A stretch of 64,000 bases of DNA from Nitrospira sp. (GCA_037045225.1 JBAOHZ010000009.1:682001-746000); one strand, 5' to 3'. Shown: positions 46,763 to 55,663, counted from the first letter of the stretch. Numbers and translations are program-made. Notes: a model not told the origin generated them from the sequence alone.

Positions 46763-48901
46763 TCAGAAACCACTTTCCCGGATCATCACCGCCACGATCC
46801 GATCCCAGACACGAGCCGCCACACTCTGGGTCTTGCCCGTAACATGGAGCAGTCCGGTCACGGCCTGGTCCGCCTGCATACCATCATCCAATACTTTAAG
46901 TTCAATGCGATAGACCGATTGCTCCGCCTGCAACCGGCCATGCGGATCTTTTCGCACGGGCACGGCACCACCGTAGATCGACGCCAAGTAGGGCATCGAA
47001 AAATCCTGCTCATCGATATCTCGAATTTCGGTCACTCGGGCACGAACGGTCTCGCGAGTGACATCGTTCGGAATAAACAGAGCCTCCTGCCCTACAGCCA
47101 GCACGTCCAAGTCCTCCACGGGCGCCAGTGCGGCCACGATGGCGGTTTGCGCATTCACGACATAGGCGACCGCCAGCTTTTCGTTGATCCACCGTCCCGG
47201 ATAGAGCGCATCGGCTTGATCGACCACCACCCCATCCATGGGCGCCTGCAACACGAGGCGCTGCTGCTTCTCGTCAAAGCCGTCCAACTCCGCCAGTTTC
47301 GAGCGCAGCGATTCAGCAAGCACCTGCGCGCGGTCTCGATCCTCCGCGTACCCAGCTTGACGCTGCAGCCTGAAATCCAGGAGATCGGCCTGGGTCCGCG
47401 CCAACCTGGCATCCTTGGCTAACTTTGGATTTTCGAGCACCAGCAACGTGTCGCCGGCTCGCACGGCCTGCCCCGCATGCATAGAGACCGACACAATCCG
47501 ACCTGGCGCCGGAGGGTAGACCGTGGCGTACGAGCCGGCTTGCAACACCCCCGGAATCGCCACACGGCTGGACCAAGGAATCCAGGCAAGCAGGAGCAGC
47601 GTAGCGAAGACACTCATCGTCACGAGAAAGCGGCTCGTGCGGGCGAATGCCGCGCGGCGACTCCACCACCCGGTTACCTCCCGCCAGATCGGCAGACAGA
47701 TGAAGAAAAGAATTTCGACCAGAAACAGCAGCACACCGAGCACTTTGAAAAAGTAGTGGTAGACCGTAAGTGCAATGCCGGTAAACAGGACCAACCGGTA
47801 GAGCCAGATGCACCAGGCATACCAGACCAGCACTCGCCTGGTGGATGCCCCGACCGCCTCAGGCGGAGAGGCGGCGGGCGCGAAGAGCAACTCCCGCAGT
47901 TGCCATTGACCAAAGACAAACGCGCGATCCTGAAGATTCGGCAGCCCCAGGCCATCCGCCAGCAAATAGTAGCCATCAAACCTCATCAATGGGTTGAGGT
48001 TCACTGCCAGACTCATGACCCAGCTTGTTGTTGCGGCGACGAAGACCACGCTCCGGAACAATCCGTCCGGCAAAAACGCCCACAAGAGCGTCGCGACCGA
48101 GGCGAGTCCGAGTTCAGCGATCACCCCGGCCCCGGCAATCCACATCCGCTTCCGTCGAGAACTCAGTCGGTAGGAGTCGCTGATGTCGGAATACAAGACC
48201 GGCATCATCACCATCAACGCCACCCCGATGGTGGGCACGCGGCACCCGAATCGTGTCGCCGTATACGCGTGCCCCAATTCGTGCACGACCTTCACGGCGC
48301 AAAACACCGCGCCATACATCATGGCCCCGCGCCAGCTGAAAAAGTGCAAGAACGTCGAGAGAAACGTTTCCCACTGTTGCCCAACGAGGAACAACCCGAC
48401 CACGCCGACGATTCCAAAGAACCAGGCCGCCATCGGAGTATAGAACGGCGCCACCAGCGGCAGCGTGGCCTGCAAAAAGCGATGCGGGCGCATCAACGGA
48501 ATCTTGATGAACAGGTAGTGATGCAGCAACCACTGCCACCAGGCATGATGGCGCGCGGCCTCCTGCTCGACATAGTCTTTGGTGTGACCGCTTGCGGACT
48601 GCTCGGTCAGGTTGTTGGCATACAGAAACCTGACCAAATCCTCGACGTCTTCTGCGCCGATGCGCGACGTGGTCTCACGGCTGATCACCGCGACCAGCTG
48701 CTCCACCGTCCCGCATGACCAGCGCTGCAAGAGCTGATAGACCTGCCACTGAATCTGAAAGTATTTATTACGGACAGGATCGACGATCGTCCAGGTCGGC
48801 ACCCCGTCCGGTGTGGGTGCCCCCCGGAGAAACTGCAGATGCTTCCGCAGCGGGGGCAACTTGCGTTCTTGTGGAGAGGAGACTGACCCGGGCCCGGCCA
48901 T
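46763..48901 (-). CDS. PqqD-like / M50 peptidase / HlyD fusion protein
   Basis: Membrane protein of 712 residues. Residues about 20-100 look like a PqqD-type winged-helix domain (WTIVDPVRNKYFQIQWQVYQLL). Residues about 125-425 form a polytopic M50 site-2-protease-type domain with zinc motif H207-E-L-G-H211 (VVHELGHAYTA) and second motif N303-P...D309-G (NLNPLMRFDGYYLL), both intact. After further membrane helices the C-terminal 240 residues form a lipoyl/barrel-sandwich hybrid of the HlyD type (PAPGRIVSVSMHAGQAVRAGD, then LQAPMDGVVV). It starts 3 nt after the GAF-HlyD gene. It would sit in the inner membrane facing the periplasm. Whether it cleaves the giant protein, a partner, or only transports is unknown. 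Confidence 0.88.
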   Translation of the reverse strand: MAGPGSVSSPQERKLPPLRKHLQFLRGAPTPDGVPTWTIVDPVRNKYFQIQWQVYQLLQRWSCGTVEQLVAVISRETTSRIGAEDVEDLVRFLYANNLTEQSASGHTKDYVEQEAARHHAWWQWLLHHYLFIKIPLMRPHRFLQATLPLVAPFYTPMAAWFFGIVGVVGLFLVGQQWETFLSTFLHFFSWRGAMMYGAVFCAVKVVHELGHAYTATRFGCRVPTIGVALMVMMPVLYSDISDSYRLSSRRKRMWIAGAGVIAELGLASVATLLWAFLPDGLFRSVVFVAATTSWVMSLAVNLNPLMRFDGYYLLADGLGLPNLQDRAFVFGQWQLRELLFAPAASPPEAVGASTRRVLVWYAWCIWLYRLVLFTGIALTVYHYFFKVLGVLLFLVEILFFICLPIWREVTGWWSRRAAFARTSRFLVTMSVFATLLLLAWIPWSSRVAIPGVLQAGSYATVYPPAPGRIVSVSMHAGQAVRAGDTLLVLENPKLAKDARLARTQADLLDFRLQRQAGYAEDRDRAQVLAESLRSKLAELDGFDEKQQRLVLQAPMDGVVVDQADALYPGRWINEKLAVAYVVNAQTAIVAALAPVEDLDVLAVGQEALFIPNDVTRETVRARVTEIRDIDEQDFSMPYLASIYGGAVPVRKDPHGRLQAEQSVYRIELKVLDDGMQADQAVTGLLHVTGKTQSVAARVWDRIVAVMIRESGF

Positions 48902-48904
48902 CGG

Positions 48905-50269
48905 TTACACTCCGATCAGCTGGCGCACAGCCGTGAAGGGGCGGCGGAACAGGAGAAACGCCAACGGGCCACGCTCTCCATACACCTTGGCGGACCCTTG
49001 CCAGCCGATGCGAAGACGGGGGTCGACCGCCGCCAACTCCGCCGTGACCCGGTAGGCCAACACATCCCCAGGCAGGACTTCCGCATGATAACTAGCCCGG
49101 CTCACCGTCGCCTCGAACGACTCCAACGGTAACGCGTCAAAGAAGGCCACCGCGCTCGCCCCTTCCTTCAACAGCAGCGCGTCACTCACCGGCAGGTCGA
49201 TGCGCAGCTCGATGCGCTGCGGATCCGCAATCTCCATGATCCGTTCACCCACAGAGACAGGCTTTCCGACCCAGTCGGCCTTGTCGGTATACAACAGCAG
49301 GCCCGCCTGTGGCGCATCGACCTCGACCTGATCCAGCATCTCCTGCGCGTAGGCGAGCTCCGCGGCTTTCAACGCGGCTTCGGCCGCCTTGAGGGGCGCA
49401 TCGGCTTTTCGTTGCGGATCGGCGAACCCGCCTTGAATGGCCTGGGCATGCTCGGCCTCCGCCACCGCCAATTGCTTTTCCGCGACCTGAAATTGATTTC
49501 GCACATTTGTGTCGTCGTAACGGAACAGCGGCCGATGTTGCGCGACCACCGTATTCGGTGGCACCAGGACCTCGGCAATCACGCCATCCATCGGCGCACT
49601 GACAATGGTCGAGTCTTTCGCCATGACCTTCACCGGTGCCACCGTTGACACCCGAACCGGCAGGCAGAGTGCCAAGACGACAGCCGCACCGACCAGCCAT
49701 GCGGTCGGCTTTCTGATCCTCCCTGGCCACGTCCGGCTTCGCTGCGCGACCGACTTCAACGCATACGCAAAGCTTCCAGCAAGCCGCTGAACGATCGCCA
49801 CATCGTTCTCTTCCCAGGGAATCTCCTTCTCAAGCCACCAGATGCCCAAGACCGTTTCGTCCGGGTGCTTCAATGGACACCACAGGACATGACCGTGAAC
49901 ATGCTCGCGCCACCCCTCGCGGCACGAATCGGGGCACATCTCCTCCGACACCACCATCGGAGCATCGCTCGACTGCTGCTGTTTCAGCGATCGAGCGACC
50001 TGCTCCAACCAATGAATCATGGGCGCGTCCCGCTCCACGACGGCCACGCTGGAGGCACAGACCACCTGGCAGGCGCCGCCCCCCGGTACATCGCCGCTCA
50101 GAAGATAGGCCTGTTCATACGGAACCAGTCGGCGAGTCTCATTCACCGATAGGAATTGCAGTTCCGGGATGGTCTTGGCCACACGGATCTGGCCCTCCAG
50201 GTGCGTGAGGGTCGCTAAATGGATCAGTGTCGCCAGCTGCTGTGCGCTCGGTTCGGCAGACGTCGCCAT
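48905..50269 (-). CDS. GAF-domain / HlyD-type adaptor fusion
   Basis: A 454-residue protein with an N-terminal GAF-like domain (about 20-165; FLSVNETRRLVPYEQAYLL and LGIWWLEKEIPWEENDVAIV). One membrane helix follows (WLVGAAVVLALCLPV, about 190-208), then a HlyD-like periplasmic part with split lipoyl halves (APMDGVIAEVLVPPNTVV and DAPQAGLLLYTDKADWVG) around an Ala-rich helical hairpin. A cytoplasmic ligand-binding domain on a membrane-fusion adaptor is uncommon and suggests export is gated by a small molecule. It lies 3 nt downstream of the other adaptor gene and 3 nt upstream of the M50 fusion. Confidence 0.87.
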   Translation of the reverse strand: MATSAEPSAQQLATLIHLATLTHLEGQIRVAKTIPELQFLSVNETRRLVPYEQAYLLSGDVPGGGACQVVCASSVAVVERDAPMIHWLEQVARSLKQQQSSDAPMVVSEEMCPDSCREGWREHVHGHVLWCPLKHPDETVLGIWWLEKEIPWEENDVAIVQRLAGSFAYALKSVAQRSRTWPGRIRKPTAWLVGAAVVLALCLPVRVSTVAPVKVMAKDSTIVSAPMDGVIAEVLVPPNTVVAQHRPLFRYDDTNVRNQFQVAEKQLAVAEAEHAQAIQGGFADPQRKADAPLKAAEAALKAAELAYAQEMLDQVEVDAPQAGLLLYTDKADWVGKPVSVGERIMEIADPQRIELRIDLPVSDALLLKEGASAVAFFDALPLESFEATVSRASYHAEVLPGDVLAYRVTAELAAVDPRLRIGWQGSAKVYGERGPLAFLLFRRPFTAVRQLIGV

Positions 50270-50272
50270 GGC

Positions 50273-51058
50273 TTACGGTGGCCCCGATGAAAAGTGTGCG
50301 GTGCCGCTCATTCCGGCGAGCACATCCGCGGGAAGCGAGCCGAACGCGCCGATGACCTTGATCGTCTGGCTGGCCGGATCCACATTCGCCCCGATCTCTT
50401 TCACTCTCGCCGTGTACTCCCGACGCGTTTCATCGATGGTAAAGGTAAACGGTGACTTTCGTTTCAACCATCCCAAGGTAGAGGACGGCAACACCAACTC
50501 GATTTCAAGGCTGCTGTCATCCAGGAGACTGAGTAGTTTGTCGTTGGGGAAGACGTTTTCATACTCATTGACCAGCACCGCCACCACACGGCCTGAAAAC
50601 GGCGCCGCGATATGACAACTCCGCACATTCAGCTCCGCCAGACGAATGGACGCCGCGGCTTTCTTCATCTCGGCCTCGGAGATTTCCAGCTCCAGCGTAC
50701 TCACGGCATTCAGTACGGTGAGTTCCTTATTGTTCCGGAACGTCTTGTCTTTTGCTTCATGTTCGGCCAAGGCCCCCGCCAATTCTGCACGATACTTCTC
50801 GCAGTCGATTTCGACCATGGCGGCCCCCTTCTCGAACCGTTGCCCTTCCTTCACCGGAATCTGACCGATCCGGCCTTGAATTTGGGAATAGAGCACGGCC
50901 TGCGTGCGGGCTTTCACGATGCCGCGCAACGCGCCATTCACGCCTCGTAGTACCGGGGTCGATCGTTCCTCCTTCGGCCAACTCACCTGCGGCCCAAGCA
51001 ACACCATCCACAGGATCGTCACTCCTAAAACCCCGTTAATCGGCCAGCGGTACTGCAT
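50273..51058 (-). CDS. HlyD/RND-type periplasmic adaptor protein
   Basis: Membrane-fusion protein of 261 residues with an N-terminal signal or anchor (VLGVTILWMVLLGPQVSW). The lipoyl halves are QIQGRIGQIPVKEGQRFEKG and HIAAPFSGRVVAVLVNEYEN, flanking a coiled-coil hairpin (about 95-145), and a beta-barrel domain follows. It is at the short end of the family. The start overlaps the TolC-like gene by 23 nt. It is probably the partner that contacts the outer-membrane channel. Confidence 0.9.
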   Translation of the reverse strand: MQYRWPINGVLGVTILWMVLLGPQVSWPKEERSTPVLRGVNGALRGIVKARTQAVLYSQIQGRIGQIPVKEGQRFEKGAAMVEIDCEKYRAELAGALAEHEAKDKTFRNNKELTVLNAVSTLELEISEAEMKKAAASIRLAELNVRSCHIAAPFSGRVVAVLVNEYENVFPNDKLLSLLDDSSLEIELVLPSSTLGWLKRKSPFTFTIDETRREYTARVKEIGANVDPASQTIKVIGAFGSLPADVLAGMSGTAHFSSGPP

Positions 51059-52574
51059 GGGATTCCGGTCTCCTTCCTGGATCAGCCACCGTACTCGCAG
51101 CGGGCGCCCATTGTTTCCTCAGTTCGTCGGCGAGGTAGGTGACACTCTGCCCGTCGATGCCGTTCGGTGCAGCATCCTCGCCCAGCGACGCCATCAAGGT
51201 GGCGTATGCGGACTCGACGCCGGACTGTGCGCTATCCATGCGCACCTCAGCCAACACATCGTTCACGCGTTCACGAATGAATGTCAGGTCATTGGTACTC
51301 TTCGTGAGCCACAGATTCTTCGTATGATCGGTGATCGCCAATTGCGTCTCGTGGTAGTTTTTTGCATTGAGATATTCCTGACTCGCATGCGCAAACTGCA
51401 GCGCACCGACATGGACCTCGGTCAGAATAGTCATGGTCAGCGCCATACTCTGGGCATCCAACACCTGACGATGTATCTCCACGGCCTTCAGTTTGGCCGG
51501 CATACGAAAAGCCGAGAGCAGATTCCAACTCACCTGAGACGCATACCCAAGCCAGTTTTGATAGAGAAAGAAGCTGTTGCTGCTGTAATAGCCTCCGAGG
51601 CTGAGCTTCAAATTCGGAAAGAGCTCCAGAAACACGGCCCGCGCTTCTTTGGCATTGATGCGTTTTTGATAGTCGATGGAGCGGAGCTCGGCGCGAAAGG
51701 TCAGGGCCTGCTCCTCCATCCGCGCGGTATCCAACTGGACCGCCGGCAAGGTGCTCGCCCGCTGAGGCACGGCCAGTTCATACTCAGTCCCCGGAGGTAA
51801 TCCCATCATCGACGCGAGCTGAACCCGTGCCGTACTGAGCTCACGATAGAGACGCTGGACTTCGCGCTGAATGTTCAGCAGGTCGCGGCGGTAGTTGAGC
51901 GGCGTCAGCGGCGTCTGCAGCTTCTTGTCGACGATCTGCTGCGCGCGCTCCAACGCCTTGTTGACGGACTCATCGAGAAACTTCACCCGGTAGAGCACCC
52001 GTTCCGCGCTGACCGCCCTCCAGTAGGCGCTCCGGACATCCTGGACAAGGCGAACGGCAATGCGACGCCGCTCTTCCTCCGCAATCATCACGTTATCCGC
52101 CGCCTGCTGAGCGCGCACGAATGACAACCCGAAATCCAACACATCCCAACTCAGCGCGAGATTCCCCGACACCACGTTCTTGTCCGACGAAGTAAATGGT
52201 TCCAGTACGGGGCGACCGTCGATCAGCGATTGTGCGCTGCCGCCGCTATACGAATTGCGGCCGTCGAACCCGGCGTTCGCCGACAGCTGCGGCAGCAACG
52301 TGTAATGGGCTACATTCAACTGTTGATGCGCCAATTGAGCCTGCATCGCCTTGACCTTCGCATCGAGATTGTATTTCAACGCTCGCGCGATGGCGTCATA
52401 GAGATCAATCGGCCCGGTCAGCGGCTCCTGGAGACTGGACACAGTTTCAAGATCATTGGCAACACGGGTTCGTACATCCTCCTCAGTAAGGACATAGGGT
52501 TTGACCATACACCCCGAGACCATCACCATGGCCCCCACCATCCTAAATATTCGTAGGACTACTCGTGTCATCAT
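51036..52574 (-). CDS. TolC-family outer-membrane channel lipoprotein
   Basis: Outer-membrane efflux protein, first gene of the minus-strand export cluster, about 512 residues. The N-terminus has a lipobox-like VSGC after a short hydrophobic run (FRMVGAMVMVSGC). Two internally similar halves rich in long helices with Ala, Gln and Glu follow, including DLYDAIARALKYNLDAKV and RAQQAADNVMIAEEERRRIA. In-frame starts at 52,604 (GTG), 52,574 and 52,571 compete; none has a strong ribosome site, and 52,574 gives the shortest complete lipoprotein signal. Confidence 0.85.
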   Translation of the reverse strand: MMTRVVLRIFRMVGAMVMVSGCMVKPYVLTEEDVRTRVANDLETVSSLQEPLTGPIDLYDAIARALKYNLDAKVKAMQAQLAHQQLNVAHYTLLPQLSANAGFDGRNSYSGGSAQSLIDGRPVLEPFTSSDKNVVSGNLALSWDVLDFGLSFVRAQQAADNVMIAEEERRRIAVRLVQDVRSAYWRAVSAERVLYRVKFLDESVNKALERAQQIVDKKLQTPLTPLNYRRDLLNIQREVQRLYRELSTARVQLASMMGLPPGTEYELAVPQRASTLPAVQLDTARMEEQALTFRAELRSIDYQKRINAKEARAVFLELFPNLKLSLGGYYSSNSFFLYQNWLGYASQVSWNLLSAFRMPAKLKAVEIHRQVLDAQSMALTMTILTEVHVGALQFAHASQEYLNAKNYHETQLAITDHTKNLWLTKSTNDLTFIRERVNDVLAEVRMDSAQSGVESAYATLMASLGEDAAPNGIDGQSVTYLADELRKQWAPAASTVADPGRRPESHAVPLAD

Positions 52575-52859
52575 GCAGCCCGGAGTCGTGTGCACCTGGT
52601 GCACTGCAGATAAAGGCTCCCGTTCAGGAGTCCCTGTTCCTGTATGACTATCGGTCTCATTGAGCAGAAACTTGACGCAACGGATCGGAGCAGAGCACCG
52701 GCAGAAATCACCGATTGCTCACCTGCGGGGAGCGGTATCAGCAGAATCCTACAGCCATCTGTTTTTCAAGATGGCGCACGGCACAAGTTGCCCATCGGCA
52801 TCTCGACAGGCTGCCCGTTCGACCGGCCAGAACCCACAGTCATTGAGACACATATGTCC

Positions 52860-53265
52860 ATGAAACAGCTGCTTGCGAGACGCATGGTGTCGCCTCGGCT
52901 CCAACACGGGGAAATTGCTTACGGACCGGCCATCGACGACAAGATAGCATTGTTTCAGCAGGCTCCTCACACATATGCCTGCTGCATGCCGGTGGACAGA
53001 TTCAATGCTGCGGGCGCAATGACAGCGGCCAACTTGGTGATGGCACACTGACGAACCAGGCACTCCCCAGGATGTTATTGGCATGATGATGCCAGCCACA
53101 GGGATCGCCACCGAAAAACGACACACCTGCGCCGTGACGATGCAAGGGGGACTTACATGTTGGGGCAGCAATCATGACGGTCGCCTTGAAGACGGGACGA
53201 CGGACGACCAGGTCACACCCAACACGGTGGCAGGACTGACCAGCGGGATGCGCGATCAGTGGTAA
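52860..53265 (+). pseudogene. Relic of an RCC1-repeat protein
   Basis: Plus-strand fragments in shifting frames resemble RCC1 repeats. One frame reads HICLLHAGGQIQCCGRND then SGQLGDGTLTNQALP and ends at a stop near 53,080. Another reads KRHTCAVTMQGGLTCWGSN then DGRLEDGTTDDQVTP and ends at 53,265. A weaker trace (WCRLGSNTGK) lies near 52,890. Intact RCC1 proteins have about seven such blades in one frame; here frameshifts and stops separate them. No start or signal peptide can be assigned. The stretch 52,605-52,860 upstream may be older remains of the same gene. Confidence 0.7.
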
Positions 53266-53391
53266 CCGGCGAACAGCAATATCTATGACCAGCTAGGAAA
53301 GGAACGTTGATCACTTGGATCGTTGAGACGTACGCGGCATCCGAACGCGACTCCATTTCAGATGTCTTTACAAATGAACCAGGAGAGGCTG

Positions 53392-53844
53392 ATGAAGAAG
53401 TGCTGGATCGGAATATTCTTATTCGTCACGGGCTGCGCAGGCATCCACGGGGCACCGCCGGAAGAACGTACGGCGCTCTACATCCTGGAAACAGCACAGG
53501 CATTCAGAACCGTGCATGCTAACGGTGTCGCTGAACAAGCGACGCGAGCCGGTATCACCCCCAAGGAGGATTGGGGAAAAGACGATCACGCGATCATGCT
53601 GCCGATCCAATTCATCAAAGCAGCGGGATCAGAAATTCATGATTTCGCACTGCGCCTGATCGGCCAGGCACTCATTTATCGACTCAACTTTTCCCAAACC
53701 CCGGCAGAGGCCGAAGCGCTCAGGAAACTCAAGGCCAACTCCCAAGAAAAGCTGGTGGCCTCATGGGAGCCATGGTCGTTCGAGTCAACCAATAAGCGGT
53801 TCAGCCGCAACACCCCGCCTCAAACTGACGCCGCTGATACGTGA
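53392..53844 (+). CDS. Small lipoprotein, possibly Tll0287-like (DUF3365)
   Basis: Protein of 150 residues with a clear lipoprotein signal (MKKCWIGIFLFVTGC, Cys15). ATG 53,392 follows AGGAGAGG and gives the signal peptide; longer in-frame starts are rejected. The body (AFRTVHANGVAEQAT, IMLPIQFIKAAGSEIHD, RLNFSQTPAEAEALRKL) loosely resembles Tll0287-like sensor domains, a match made by eye and not secure. It stands alone, and its 3' end overlaps the convergent small gene at 53,801 by 44 nt. Confidence 0.65.
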   Translation: MKKCWIGIFLFVTGCAGIHGAPPEERTALYILETAQAFRTVHANGVAEQATRAGITPKEDWGKDDHAIMLPIQFIKAAGSEIHDFALRLIGQALIYRLNFSQTPAEAEALRKLKANSQEKLVASWEPWSFESTNKRFSRNTPPQTDAADT

Positions 53845-53983
53845 GAACCAAGCACCGGATACAGACCTCCCGCACAAGCTTTGTCGTCTCATCGCAGACA
53901 GGCGTTCGCCGTAACACCAGCTGCCCACAATCCGCGCAGCATCCGGCCGTCACGGCCTCGATGTCAGAAGAGATAGAGATCAT
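53801..53983 (-). CDS. Small four-cysteine (zinc-ribbon-like) protein
   Basis: Protein of 60 residues with two C-x2-C knuckles, CCADCGQL and CIRCL, about 25 residues apart, suggesting one bound zinc. ATG 53,983 is preceded by AGGAGG ten nt upstream; a TTG at 53,992 is too close to that site. It overlaps the end of the coiled-coil gene, so it is probably the third gene after the LexA-like repressor. Function unknown. Confidence 0.55.
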   Translation of the reverse strand: MISISSDIEAVTAGCCADCGQLVLRRTPVCDETTKLVREVCIRCLVLTYQRRQFEAGCCG

Positions 53984-54215
53984 GGCGTTCAATCCTCCTG
54001 TTCTCTCGAATCGGATGAGACGTGGTGACGACCGGCTTCATTCCGCCCAGCAACGTTCGCAGCCGCGAAGCGCCAGACCACGATTGAGTCGTCATCCCCT
54101 TGGTAGACTTCAGCTCTCGCTGTAATTCCCCGATACGCCCATTCAGTCGGACAATCATCCGCTCTAGTTCATCGACACGTTCAACCATGGCGAGCTGCTG
54201 ATGAGTCATCATCAT
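53964..54215 (-). CDS. Small coiled-coil protein downstream of the repressor
   Basis: Protein of 83 residues. Residues about 10-40 (ERVDELERMIVRLNGRI) form a heptad coiled coil like SlyX-type proteins; the rest is basic and probably disordered. Three consecutive ATGs follow GAGGAGGGA, and the third has the best spacing. It begins 11 nt after the repressor stop, so it is co-transcribed. No specific function is recognised. Confidence 0.55.
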   Translation of the reverse strand: MMMTHQQLAMVERVDELERMIVRLNGRIGELQRELKSTKGMTTQSWSGASRLRTLLGGMKPVVTTSHPIRENRRIERHDLYLF

Positions 54216-54226
54216 TCCCTCCTCGA

Positions 54227-54775
54227 TTACGACTGTTCACAATGACGAATCACGCCGACAAGCACACCTTCGATGGCAAACTCGTCCTCAGGTGACACAA
54301 CTATCGGGTTCATCGCCGCGTTGGCAGGATGCAGTTCGATATGCATCGCACGCTTGAAATAGGTCTTGATGGTCGCCTCCCGGTTCACGAGGGCCACAAC
54401 CGTCTGACCGTTTTGTGCCGTCGCCTGCTTACGAACGACAACCAGGTCGCCCGGGAGAATTCCATCATCGATCATCGACTCCCCTTTCACACGAAGCGCA
54501 AAGGTCTCACCGCTCCGCACCATGCCGGACGGAACCTCGACCCATTCAGATTGCGTCACCGGCTCAAGCGGCAGACCTGCGGCAACTACTCCTACCATCG
54601 GAATCTGAGTCCTCTTGGCCAGCTGCGTGATGGCAACTTGAACGGCACCACTGATCCGACGCATGCCGGACTCATACCGAGCCACCGACACTCGCGTCGT
54701 CTGGAGCGCCGTTGCCAACTGCTCTTGCGTAAGGCCTAATTGTTCACGAATGTGATAAAACTCGCTTGGCGTCAT
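54227..54775 (-). CDS. LexA/CI-like self-cleaving repressor (XRE HTH + S24 peptidase)
   Basis: Repressor of 182 residues. The N-terminal XRE helix-turn-helix (residues 4-52, LGLTQEQLATALQTTRVSV) is followed by a S24 autopeptidase domain with cleavage pair A66-G67 (VVAAGLP), nucleophile S100 (GESMIDDG) and general base K137 (ATIKTYF). The S-K spacing of 37 equals that of E. coli LexA. The HTH is of the phage CI/XRE type, not the winged LexA type. The start at 54,775 begins directly at the HTH; the open frame continues 101 codons upstream through the promoter and operator and that extension is rejected. DNA-damage-triggered derepression is inferred. Confidence 0.88.
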   Translation of the reverse strand: MTPSEFYHIREQLGLTQEQLATALQTTRVSVARYESGMRRISGAVQVAITQLAKRTQIPMVGVVAAGLPLEPVTQSEWVEVPSGMVRSGETFALRVKGESMIDDGILPGDLVVVRKQATAQNGQTVVALVNREATIKTYFKRAMHIELHPANAAMNPIVVSPEDEFAIEGVLVGVIRHCEQS

Positions 54776-54776
54776 G

Positions 54777-54795
54777 ATGTAACCAATGGTTACAT
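54777..54795. promoter_or_regulatory. Palindromic operator at the repressor start
   Basis: ATGTAACCAATGGTTACAT is a perfect 9+9 palindrome around a central base, one nt upstream of the repressor ATG. A TTGACA box lies on the minus strand about 15 nt further upstream, and the palindrome covers the expected -10 position (TGTAACCAT, extended -10 type). Autorepression by the S24 protein is the simplest reading. No Shine-Dalgarno fits between it and the ATG, so a leaderless or nearly leaderless mRNA is likely. Confidence 0.7.
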
Positions 54796-55663
54796 ATATC
54801 GTACCCCCTGTCAAGCGATGCCCGTCATCTTTCTTGACTATTCTGACAGCCTCTTCCAGCGTGGCGTTTGAGTCCTGAACGCCAAAATTTCTCCGGAAAC
54901 GAAAAACTTCTGTGCATAAGTCAAGAGCCATGTGGACACTCGAAAGAAATAAAGCACCTATCCACAGATCATCGCTGAAGCGATTTGGATTCCAGAGAAA
55001 TATGAATGCTAATACATACACATAGGATGCCGCCCCCCATATATTGTGGTCAAGAAGGGCACGCTTCTCTATGCCCAATAAATAGGCAACGTGGTGTGAG
55101 GCATGAATTAACGGGTCTATTCGCCGTCAGCCGGATGACTATCAACAGAGATATCCACAGAATTTGGGGAGAGGATTTTTTCTCGAAATATGCATTTTCA
55201 TGATTGAAACCTCTGATCCATTCCCATAGAATCGCGCCGCGACTCCCTCTGACTCCTGCACACATTCCACGCTCCCGAAAGAGCACGGGCACAGGCAACT
55301 TCTTCCTTATTTTTTTTGACTAGAATCCTTCTTCCTAAGGGACCTTCGGCCCCCTCCGACTGCCTTCCAAGGTTCAGCCACAGAGCTGGGCTCTGCCTCC
55401 GCAGCTTAATCGAGGCCTTAGGCAAACCATCGGCACCGCTGCTTTGTGGGAACACTTTGATTTGACGAGAATTGCGGGGAAGAACAACCTAGAAAAGCCA
55501 CTCATAGGAGAGTTGGCTAGGATGGGCCCCTCAATCCCGTGGAGGGATTGAGGACCGCATTGGGGGAAGAGGTCTGGCAGACATCACGGCCCGACGCCAA
55601 GAAAACCGTAGTACGTCGGTGGGCGTGCCCCGTCGCCCCGGCGACCGGTCGTATCGTCGATTG
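54796..55663. other. Long stretch without a recognisable gene
   Basis: About 870 bp between the repressor and modC. The first 400 bp are AT-richer than the surroundings. Open frames are short or lack ribosome sites and family features. A perfect hairpin lies at 55,529-55,553. Otherwise I see nothing identifiable; decayed genes are possible. Confidence 0.5.
55529..55553. repeat. Perfect 10-bp inverted repeat (hairpin)
   Basis: CCTCAATCCC and GGGATTGAGG flank a 5-nt loop (GTGGA). There is no T-run on either side, so it is not a classical intrinsic terminator. It lies 110 bp beyond the modC stop and could stabilise the 3' end of the mod transcript or be a small repeat element. Confidence 0.6.

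Noticed and set aside
52644..53051. 135-codon plus-strand frame upstream of the small lipoprotein
   Set aside because: It reads out of phase with the RCC1-like remnants in the same stretch and has no family features; the region is better explained as a decayed RCC1 gene.
54776..55078. 101-codon upstream extension of the LexA-like repressor with hydrophobic segments
   Set aside because: It would run through the TTGACA box and the palindromic operator. The HTH domain starts exactly at the internal ATG, and the extension has no ribosome site.
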